Of a stretch of 55,943 nt of DNA, positions 47,259 through 55,943 are shown in pieces. A program made the translations under genes and the position numbers. The notes under the pieces are model-generated. The model saw only the letters and a program-made list of their open reading frames with translations. It was not told the DNA's origin and did no database searches. The stretch's first letter is position 1, and every line of letters begins with the position of its first letter. Source of the DNA: Gnetum montanum (lineage: Eukaryota; Streptophyta; Gnetopsida; Gnetales; Gnetaceae). The stretch lies in contig MNCI01035086.1 of NCBI GenBank assembly GCA_015680685.1, forward strand, positions 138,420 to 194,362. The letters are read 5' to 3'.

Positions 47259-50200
47259 TTATCTTGGGTTTGATAAACATGTCCAAGAGACAGATCTTGT
47301 CAGTTTTGGCTTCAGAAGCTTTTTGTCTTCTTCCAGCACTATCATTCCCAAATGAGATGGGTCTTCTAGCATCATTTTTGCAACAAGGTAACCGGCCACT
47401 GACCATGTCTGATGTCTTCTGGCTTGCTTTCCAATATACCTGCCAAGTTTTCCGTCATAATACTCGGGCCACCCATCTTGGGCCAGTCTGGTTTCTATCA
47501 ATTCGATTGCCTTGCGAGCTATTTGTGGTCTTCCTGTCTTGATGCATGCTGCTGTTAAAAGCCATAATAACACTGCACGCCACAAACCCAAAAGCTGCAT
47601 TACCACCATATTTCTAAAGAAGAGCTGTGATTTTTGCATTCCATAAATACAAGAAGACCCAGTTAGCCTAAATTTTATTGTTTTATCTAAAAAGCTGTTT
47701 TTAAGCACTGGGGTCACAAGGTAAAATATTTTAAAATTTCAAGGTTCATGCTAATGCACATCTATATCAGAGTGGTGGAATAAGATTTGTAATGAGTCAT
47801 GCTACATTTAAGGGTTTGAAAATGGTTTGTCAGCCTTAGAATTCACTGGATTGCAAATGCCTTGTAAAATTAGTCGTATGAATTTGAGAATTGCATCATG
47901 CTAAGATTCCTGACTGCAAGTAATGTACTAGTAAACAATGTGCATTAAAGAGATTGGGAAAGAGAAAGACCTGGCCAAGAACCACCATTGTGGTAGCTCC
48001 ATCTTGTATTCTTAGGGTCACAGCCAGTCACTATACGCCATTCATGGTTCTCCAGTGCTGGATATGCAATTTTCAAAGGCATATCTCCAATCAAATCCTC
48101 CCATCGTTCTTCAAAAAGATCCATGATTGCAGAGGCCTGCTCTGGTGTTGCTAAGGAAGTGAGAATTGCAACACAGTTGCCCAGAGAAAACCACCTAAAG
48201 TCCAATCGTGCAGGACTGACATTTCCTACAAAATAACCTCCCTTCATGGGCATGAAATCAAAAACCCAGTCAGGAATGGAGTCAGGGATAACGTTAAATT
48301 TGTTGACAGCTGTGTGTGAATATTCCTCAGTTTTGTAGCGGTAGATATTATTCAGCTGCTCATGATCAAGCCAGAAGTAGGTCCTAATATGGTAGCTCAA
48401 AGCATGTAGCCGCTTATCAATCCTTTCAAGAAATTCCTTTCCATCACCCTCAGGCTTCAGCAACAATTTGGCACATCTCAATGCAAAAAAGAAGAGGGCT
48501 TGGATCTCAATAGGATAACCATATATACCCTGCACAAAAGATGCATCACCAAACAATTAATTTTTATTGAGACAATCAAAATGAACCTCATTTATTCCAA
48601 GATCAATGAGGTGTAACTTGTTGGTTAAGGCTTGTAATTTTTACACTATAAATGACATGTGTGATTACACTGGGTTAGGCTCAGATGCATTTCAGGAAAG
48701 AAAGAAGCTGGAACATACTTAGCATACATGACAGTGACAGTAAGAAACAAGCAACACTTCAAATCCAATAAAGAAATATTAAGGTAGAATATACATTTCA
48801 AAATGAAGATTTTGATATGTTTCAGGCACTCAAAACGACAGATGTCTAGAGGAAGGCTATGCAAATGAGGATTCGAATAGCTAAAATAATGACTGGGAAA
48901 AGGATGTAGCAACACGTGAGAAGTTTTTGGCATTGCACTGATTAGATATTTTGGTATTTCTTGTATGTACAGATACAACAACATGTTAAATAGTTTATTC
49001 AATTTCATAGGTACAAAGCATAATTAGATGATACTTACCATTCTTCTATCAATCATGCAACAACCATCGGCACAGAGAAGGGTGGGGAAGGTATCAAATC
49101 CCTCAGACAAGCACAGGGACATGATGAGCCTAATTCCACGCTGTATGTCTGGCATGTCCACAAGGGTATGGTCTCCCGTGTGTTTTGTATAAGCCCGAAG
49201 CAGAATGATCCACCAAAATCCTGAATCCACAGGTGCAACCCTTCCAATTGCACTCTCACCAAAATCAGCAATTAGTGTGTCAGAATTACGTTCAGGATCA
49301 TGCAGAACCTTGAAACTTGCAGGCATGACACCCTCTCCAAGAGTAAAACAGTCGATTCTCTTTTCCCATCCTTGAAGGTGCAGAGTTTTCAACAAAAAGT
49401 TTTTGACGATATCTGGCTCGCCATTCATCAAAAATGCTAAAGCACTTGGAACAAAATCCCGTACAAATACCTGCAGAGTCCATCAAATATCACACTCAGT
49501 TAATCGGTGTCCACAGGTCACAACGTATAAAATTATAAAGCCTGAAGGTTACTGTTTGATCTCTTTAAAATATGGTCTGCCTAAGCATGTGGGATTTACA
49601 TCCTGGTTGGTTAGCTTCATTGCTTGGACACTTGTAAGCATTGAATAATCCAGATTCTGAAAAGTTAACCACATGGATGCCTATCCTGCTACTCTTTTAA
49701 CCTCATTTCTGTTCAATAAAAGTGAAGGAAACAGTTACAGCTACCACAGAATGCTTGGCATTGAAGTAAAGAGAGACATGCTAGCGTGATTAGGGAAAAG
49801 CATTTGTAATTTATTTAATTTTATGTTTTTATATTCTAAAATAGTTAACCCGATAGCCAGTAATCTCCTGAATTTGAACATTCACGCTAATGGATAGCCC
49901 TTAACGTAATGAAACGGAATAACCCAACACATCTTTCTTACATTGTAACAATCTTCCAATGAAGAGCTAAACTTCAATCACCTTGAAACAATCCAAGGCG
50001 TTAAGCATGAAAAGGAGATCTGAGGCTAGATCCATCCCAAAAAATAAAAAATAAAAGCAAAAGATGGATTTTGGAAATGTCCGCAGACAACCTAAACAAA
50101 TAGTACATCAACAGCATGAGAAGCAATCCTGAAACGGCGACAAGACCACAAGGAAATTCCATGAAAATCCCCACGGAGTACGCTGATACAGAAAAGAAGA

Positions 50201-51485
50201 CGCGCAACATCCAGCCCTGATACATATCAAGATCCATGCACAAACAATTTCGATAGCCTCCAGATGATGCCCAAAACCACTTATTTTAATTTTGCTGTAC
50301 CTTTAGGAGCATTTACCCCGAGAAGGACCAACAACCCAGTAACAAAGAAAAACACCAAAACATGGAGATCTGAACTTAAACCCAATAAGGCGATAGCTAC
50401 ATGGATAGCCTTACTAATAAAATGCCCAAACACATTCTCAGATGATGCAGACATTTGCGATTAGCAGTCAATGACAATCCCCTCCCATGAAAATGGGATG
50501 AAAACACCCAAACCCAGAAGAAGATCCCAAACACAAACCCCCGCAAATCTCTCCACTCAGGTAGGAAGTCTCATAAACAAGCCCAAACACAGATTTTGGG
50601 ATTTCTGGGCATTTGCAACGAGGGTCAACATTGCAATGATTCGGGGATTTCAAAAAAATGCAAGAAAAAGACCGGAAGGAACCAACACAAGCAAGAGAGA
50701 TCTGAACATGAATCCAATCCAGAGCCACGGAAGCAGAAACAAACCAACCCACAGGGCAAAAATTAGGGATTGGCCCCAAAACAGAGCTCGGAGACCGAGA
50801 AACAGCAAAAACAAGGCAACCAGATCTAACAAGGAACAACAACCGAGATTCGGGATTGTGCAAGAAGAAACACTGAAAAGGACAGGACCCCAAACTCAAA
50901 TGTTTTCACAAAAAAGAAAAGTTACAAAACCAGAAACACGCATCACCCAAAAGAAAAAAAAGAATCCAACAATGGACAAAATACCTGGTTATAGTTGAGG
51001 GGCTCCTCGCTGGAATCGAGAGCAGCGATGGTGCCAAGGGGTTTCCCTCGGAAGAAAACGAGGGACCTGCGCAGGCGGTCCCAGGCATCAGCCACCATGG
51101 GATGTGGCGCAAACGGAGTATCAAAGCCAGATGCAGAAGAACCAGGAGTTCCATGGCTGCCTCCTGCTGCACCGGAACGCAGGCTCAGCATACTGGGCGT
51201 TCTCACCATGGCCATATTCACAGCTGCCATGGTGTCCAATCGATCGCTGCTCTTCACAGTCGGCACAGGCCCTGCTTCTGCATCATCTTCCATCATCAAA
51301 TCCAGAGAAGATGATGAAGATGTCATCGATGGCCTCCTTCTCGCCACGTTCAGAGGCCTTGGCCGCGATTCCATCATCATCATCATACTGTTCCTGAGTC
51401 CCAGACCCAGGGCTGCTGCTGCTGCCGCTTCATCGTGCGCATCCAGCGCCAATGAATCTATCATCGTCGTCGTGGTGCTAGGCAT
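47259..51485 (-). CDS. Alkaline/neutral invertase (GH100)
   Basis: Minus-strand exons: 51485-50985, 49470-49039, 48529-47971, 47572-47259. Introns are GT-AG and phases agree, giving 601 residues. The enzyme hydrolyses sucrose to glucose and fructose at neutral to alkaline pH. Exon 1 carries a long, low-complexity N-terminus (runs of Ala, Met, Ser) and then [13 protein letters not shown], typical of the cytosolic plant isoforms, not a clear organelle presequence. The GH100 domain starts near [19 protein letters not shown]. Conserved blocks: [18 protein letters not shown] (Asp 249, likely catalytic acid), [42 protein letters not shown] (Glu 474 is a candidate nucleophile), NGGSWP and [12 protein letters not shown]. 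The ATG at 51485 is the first in frame; an upstream GTG is not a likely start. Family ends SxSWTC; here five residues (LSNPR) follow. The donor of intron 3, GTCTTT, is weak. Confidence 0.95.
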
Positions 51486-51546
51486 TTTCACTCCTCCTGC
51501 TGTTTCTCCTCCTCCAAAATCACGGAAGAAATGAAGCAGACCCTGT

Positions 51547-51554
51547 TATTTATA
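51547..51554 (-). promoter_or_regulatory. TATA box of the invertase gene
   Basis: TATAAATAA on the minus strand, 62-69 bases upstream of the ATG. This implies a very short 5' leader of about 30-35 bases, inferred from the usual TATA-to-start distance. Confidence 0.6.
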
Positions 51555-51571
51555 CAGAATTCTTGTGCTCA

Positions 51572-51574
<3 letters not shown>

Positions 51575-51604
<30 letters not shown>
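51575..51604. repeat. Trinucleotide microsatellite (TGC/GCA)10
   Basis: Ten perfect TGC units directly upstream of the TATA box; a shorter run of CTG follows near 51708-51722. In transcript orientation the sequence reads as CAG repeats but lies outside the inferred transcript. Confidence 0.9.
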
Positions 51605-52830
51605 AGCCATGGCGTGTTCTGGTCAACAATATCGCGGCAGCTGTTGATTCTGCTTCTGCTTCCTTTTATTCCCCCGCAGTCGAAGCAACCCAGCACGCGC
51701 CTGGCTGGCTGCTGCTGCTGCTGCTCTTGCTCTTATTGCATGTTCCTGTTTCCGTTTTCCGTTGCCACGCATTTTTGATTTTCGGGCTTCTGTTGTTGCC
51801 CATTGCTTGACCAGTTGAACACGAATTCCCCCTCTGCTTATCTCCGATCAGTTATCCTTATTATCGTTGCTGTGTAGTAATTTCGTGGCTTTTCTGCTTT
51901 CGTGGATCTCTCTTAGCCCTGGATTCTCTCGCGGCTCCGACAAGTTCCACGCAACTTCGTAAATATGTTCATTATTATTCTGAGTTTCGAAATAAATGTT
52001 CGCTAAAACATGGTAGTACAGTCGTTATCTGGATCATGTCACGGATTTGAAGCAGCTCCGTTGGACGGAGCATCGCTGGCTCGGATTTTCACTAATCAAA
52101 CACGTTTTGGGGCAAGCACCTTAGCCAGTTCTTCGTGCAGCAACATTTATTTTATTGTATTGCACGTTGCCATCGGAAGGGGAACCACGTTTAGTTTTAT
52201 CCAGTTCCCAGTTTTTGCGTGTGTGAAGTGTCGGGAAACTGTGAGCTACAAACTTTCTCGACGCTTCGTGAAATTCGATGCCATGTAGGCGGCCGAAAAT
52301 CCAGGAATTCGTGAAATCTGGTTGGGCCCAATTTTAAGGTGGGCCGTCAGACGCGGGAGTTTTAGCCAGCTACCCACCAAATCCAACGTGGCAAAGGTGA
52401 TACAGGTGGGCTTGGTTAGTTGGCAGGTTGACATCCGCACACTGATAGTGACGTTGGCGTTGTTGCGGTTGCGAAGCAGTCAAGCCTCACCTAACACGTA
52501 CGCACGCGTGTTTCATATGCTGCACTGGCACTGGGACCCACACGCTTGCCACGTCATCCCTCGTTTAAAACGCACATTCAATTAATGCAAAGTTGCGAAA
52601 ATGGGAACCTTGGCATACGCATTTTTGACGATTAAATCTTCTTCTTGTGCACTCTTCCCAAAGTCAGCACCGTGGATTTTACCGCCTGTCCCCAATTGAC
52701 GGGTCAAAGCCGGTGCAAAAAATAAAGGGTGCATACGCATATACTAAAATATGTACTGAAACCTTTTTTTAAAAAAATCTACATGGCCTTATCCTAACGC
52801 CATTAACTGGGGTCCATTAATTTATTTATG
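51605..52830 (-). promoter_or_regulatory. Upstream region of the invertase gene
   Basis: Higher-GC, apparently single-copy DNA. ACGT-core boxes are present (for example GCCACGTCA near 52548 and AACACGTACG near 52494), the kind bound by bZIP factors. Assignment as regulatory DNA is inference from position. Open frames here have no recognised domain. Confidence 0.35.
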
Positions 52831-52840
52831 GTCCAGAAAG

Positions 52841-52860
52841 TGTGTGTGTATATATATACA
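52841..52860. repeat. GT/TA dinucleotide microsatellite
   Basis: GTGTGTGTGTATATATATAC. Confidence 0.85.
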
Positions 52861-53920
52861 TGTCAAAATGGCGCTTTCGCACTGGGCGTTGGGGTGGGGG
52901 TTGAGTGCATACAAAATGATAAAAAGTGGCAATAAAACAGGTCGTTGATGAATTTTTTGTTTATTTATTGAGTGCAGGAGAGGGAAAAAGCTTGCCCACA
53001 AAAGTTGGACCACATGCAATGAAGGAAGGAACGAAGTGAATGTATGGTCTGCAAGTTGGTCATTCGCATAGGCTCATGTCTCGTGCTTCTTGTGATTATG
53101 TCATTCATGTTCATGTTCATGTTGCTTCATTTCTTGATCTTATTGGTTGGGTGGTTGAATTAAAAATGTTTCATGACCACGTTATTGCTTCGAGCACAAC
53201 AATTTTCTCGACATTTTAATAATGCTTTTTTGTTTTCGTTGCTTCTTGTTGCAAGCGATAAGCACATCTATGTATCATTCCATCCATCCATGGCATTCTC
53301 TCTGTCATCATCATGAACTGTGTTAAATAAAGTAACCATGTTTAATTCCCATGCCGAACTCTCTTAACCAGAATCCCAACGCTGAATACACTCACTTTTA
53401 CTTTTCATCGTTTCCAAGAGAATTTTAAGATTTAATTACTTCCCATTTTCTTGTTCGCCCTTTTCACCTACCATTCAAGTTAGAACCATAAACGTAATGC
53501 CTCCTCTTCACATGCATAGAGCTTAACCTGTTATGCTTGAGACGAGAAATGGATGATATGAAACACAATGAAAAATAAGAAATAAATAGAACCAATACAC
53601 AAATCAGCTCTTAAACCCTTGTGCCATAATTACCAACTTGTAGGTTAGAGATAGGTAGATTTAATTGGGAAGAATGATCCTTGAAGATCAAAACCAACTA
53701 AAGAAGAAAATACGCGTAAAGAGAGGAACAAACATAACGTCTTTATGAGTAAGCAATATGTGAACATAAGTAGGTAACGTAAACTAAGTTGGAACTTGAT
53801 AATGTTGGTGTTAAACAACAATATCAAGACTTTAGATAAAAAATAGTTTATAGAAACTTTTTTAGCAAACATAAAAATGGTCATTAAATAGAGGCTCAAT
53901 GCCCGTACCACCAAAGCAAG
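52861..53920. other. Intergenic DNA, no recognised gene
   Basis: Contains short simple repeats (TTCATGTTCATGTTCATGTT near 53104). No domain-bearing frame. Confidence 0.5.
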
Positions 53921-53924
53921 GCCC

Positions 53925-54010
53925 TTAGAGGGTCAAGAGATAAGATAAACTCTAACTTCCTTTTAAGTGGTTGCACCAAGACTCAAACCCAAGTCTTGTA
54001 ACTTACCATC
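53925..54010 (-). mobile_element. Possible tRNA-derived SINE fragment
   Basis: The minus strand contains GATGGTAAGTTACAAGACTT followed by GGGTTTGAGTCTTGGTGC, a fair match to a Pol III B box. Only this head region is recognisable, and it is not the same family as the four copies near 12 kb. Confidence 0.35.
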
Positions 54011-54188
54011 ACTTCAAATGATTTCCCTATAGTTAAATAATAACCATTGCAATTTATTATAAAACAACTAGCACAATAAATAAACTTACAAAGACACATA
54101 ATCATTACAATCACACTTAAGTTGAAATAACTCATGTGAATGACATTTTGTCTTCACTTTATTCACAATTCTCCCTCTTGAAGGTAAA

Positions 54189-54902
54189 TGTAACACCCTC
54201 CTAACTAGCTTCAGCTACAAAGGTATTGTGCAAGGACCATGACTATGCAAGAGTCTAGAGAAAAATGTTAATAAAACATAGAAGATGAACATACACATGG
54301 AATAATGTAAATATAGAGAATAAACTATCAATTCAACATGAAAATAAAAATGTTGAAAAATAAATCTCCAAACATATCATCCATAAATAATCAAGGTACA
54401 CAACATACCCATGAATCCATACATCAATCCAGTAGAGACAATCGCTACAATCACTTAATGCAAAGAATAATAACAAATATCTATCCATCCACTAGTCATA
54501 AAGCATCATGAATCCTCCACCTATGCCAATAAGCTCCCAATTCATGTAGCATCAACACTTGAAAAAAAGAGAGTTCGTATATACTAAGTGGAAAACCTTT
54601 ATTACATAACTCATTTGACTTGAGGACAAGCATCATGAATTAGAAAAACTTAGGCATGAATAATAGTCCTACATAACATAGTAGTATACAAGCACATTTA
54701 AACATTCATTCCAAACAAAAGACAATAATAATTCCAAAAGATTAAGGATCAATCCAACAATACCAAACACTAAGAGGAATGATACCACATCCCTCCACCC
54801 ACAACCACCATTACACCTTAGTAAGCTAGTATGTACCAACACTTAATGTTAATATGTGAATCATGTTGTCATGTATACTCATACAAAGTTAATCATCATA
54901 CC
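54189..54902 (+). mobile_element. Partial long LTR, interrupted by the TGATGA-family element
   Basis: Starts TGTAACACCCTCCTAACTAG, matching the start of the segment at 5881, and is cut at 54903 where another LTR begins. No coding potential. Confidence 0.4.
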
Positions 54903-55756
54903 TGATGAGTGGCGAGGTACCCCTACACTCAACCATACGAATACGAGCGTGCACGCGTGATCCGGTCGAACTCCGCAGACTAAATGCCTTAACACCACAA
55001 GAAACACTTAGGGTTAATCGTTCATTGTCTTCCCAGGCTTACTTGTAAGTGTCACGGTGTATGGTTAAGCAAGTCTAAGGTATGTGATTTTTTTGGTATT
55101 TTTCGGTTTATCTTCTAAGCTATGGGAGGAAGGGTTGAGAAACTAAGCTAACTCTAACTAAAGTCCTAAGTCAAAATTAACTAGCGTCAGCATCCGTTCC
55201 CACTTACCGAACACACCCTGAACTATGCAACTGTGGCTTACCAAATGCTAATTGTTACTGGGATCACCACACGTAACGCAAGTGCTCGAAGTGGTCGTAC
55301 TGAGGCACCTATCTAGCTTAAGTGTGATAAGCAGCCGATTCCTTGACTAGCCGTACATATTGGACTACCACTGGGATTACCAAGCGCAGAATCCTGGAAT
55401 ACGCTACTGGCTTACCAAGCAGCCAATGCTCGTAATCAAGTCGTACTCGACAAGCAGCCGATTCCTTGACTAGCCGTACACATCTGTAGACGCTCGTAAT
55501 CAAGTCGTACTTGTGCGCACTAGGAAAGCAGTAAATAAACAATAATAAAACCACGTGCTGCAAGGTTTATCCAATCAAGTTCGTCTTTATTGTCGTACAC
55601 AACTTGGGTTCAGGTTACAAGTTGCTCGAATAAAGAGCCGTTCACTCTAGGACTCCTACTGCGGGCACATGGGAAAAATTCTAACTCTGGAGTGATCAAT
55701 CTGCCAGAGCTTCACTACTTCTAGCCAGGATTGGGAAATGAAGGGAGTGCCGCCTC

Positions 55757-55765
55757 TTATTTATA
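55757..55765 (-). promoter_or_regulatory. TATA box of the LTR promoter
   Basis: Minus-strand TATAAATAA, about 18 bases downstream of the palindrome array. The same TATAAATAAG lies at this position in the other minus-strand LTRs. Confidence 0.7.
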
Positions 55766-55783
55766 GATATGGCGGCGGACCAC

Positions 55784-55891
55784 GATATCGCATACGTGAT
55801 ATCGCAGGGGAAGATGCGATATCGTAGGGGAAGACGCGATATCGTGTACGCGATATCGCATGGGATGCGATATCTCGGTGGCCGCGATATC
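55784..55891. promoter_or_regulatory. Array of seven GATATC palindromes in U3
   Basis: GATATC at 55784, 55798, 55818, 55838, 55852, 55869 and 55886, mostly within CGATATCG, with spacings 14, 20, 20, 14, 17 and 17. Position just upstream of the TATA box and presence in all minus-strand family LTRs suggest a promoter element; no binding factor is known to me. Confidence 0.65.
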
Positions 55892-55919
55892 GCGGCACAG
55901 TGCATGTCGCGTCTCATCA

Positions 55920-55943
55920 TACCCCCATGACTGAATGAAAACT
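55920..55943 (-). other. Polypurine tract at window edge
   Basis: The minus strand reads ATTCAGTCATGGGGGTA next to the LTR, the same as at 25056-25072. Confidence 0.7.

Larger units (their letters stand above)
54903..55919 (-). repeat. 3' LTR of an Athila/Tat-like element extending past the window
   Basis: 1017 bp, plus strand TGATGAGTGGCG...GTCTCATCA; the PPT follows at 55920, so the element body lies to the right and is read on the minus strand. It has the AACCATAC (54931)/GTATGGTT (55059) pair. It is longer than relatives because of an internal duplication: a 29-base phrase starting AAGCAGCCGATTCCTTGACT at 55329 and 55452. U3 carries seven GATATC palindromes. It keeps sharp ends and many intact CpG sites, so it looks younger than the other copies. 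Confidence 0.8.

Noticed and set aside
50468-50998. Overlapping open frames of 143 and 175 residues on opposite strands
   Set aside because: They lie inside intron 1 of the invertase gene, show no recognised domain and reflect the intron's low stop-codon density.
51563-51810. Leu- or Cys-rich open frames over the TGC repeat
   Set aside because: They are translations of a microsatellite in the promoter region.
55784-55891. Phosphate-starvation P1BS site (GNATATNC) as an explanation for the dyads
   Set aside because: The dyads read CGATATCG; the flanking G and C required by P1BS are reversed, so they do not match.

Overview
The window is nuclear DNA of a land plant, almost certainly a seed plant and probably a gymnosperm. 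The evidence is two intron-containing plant genes set in about 45 kb of layered, mostly decayed LTR retrotransposons. The gymnosperm guess is inference from the old, mutually nested, low-coding retroelements; the sequence itself shows only that this is a plant.

The two real genes face away from each other across a retrotransposon-rich middle. On the + strand, 14874-20926 encodes the second-largest subunit shared by the plant-specific RNA polymerases IV and V (NRPD2/NRPE2). It has seven coding exons, GT-AG introns that all join in phase, and an inferred protein of 1222 residues. On the - strand, 51485-47259 encodes an alkaline/neutral invertase (GH100) with four coding exons and an inferred 601 residues. 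Both look intact.

The rest is retroelement archaeology. One family of Ty3/gypsy (Athila/Tat-like) elements dominates. Its LTRs run TGATGA...TCATCA, its primer-binding site resembles the tRNA-Asp type, and its polypurine tract ends ATGGGGGTA. Copies are: a gag-only derivative at 1-4062 (- strand); an LTR fragment at 4063-4532; a very old copy on the + strand at 4533-11345 with PBS and PPT still readable; a gag-pol copy at 24238-35743 (- strand) with a 5-bp target duplication CATTC; a solo LTR at 35942-36815 with target duplication GAGAG; and a 3' LTR with PPT at 54903-55943 whose body lies beyond the window. Further relics are a Ty1/copia pol fragment (36870-39150), another Ty3/gypsy relic (40640-43890), a foldback element (about 45090-45830) and four related tRNA-derived SINEs (11732-12705) just upstream of the polymerase gene.

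The most notable non-genic signal is in the U3 part of the family's LTRs. Clusters of the palindrome CGATATCG lie just upstream of a TATAAATAA box, from two or three copies in old LTRs to seven within 108 bp in the rightmost one. The old + strand copy instead carries TGACG boxes there. I did not find a wholly new gene system. A 791-bp near-perfect inverted duplication at 33650-35287 is bounded by single Ns and is best treated as an assembly artefact until shown otherwise. A 751-bp N run lies at 31450-32200.
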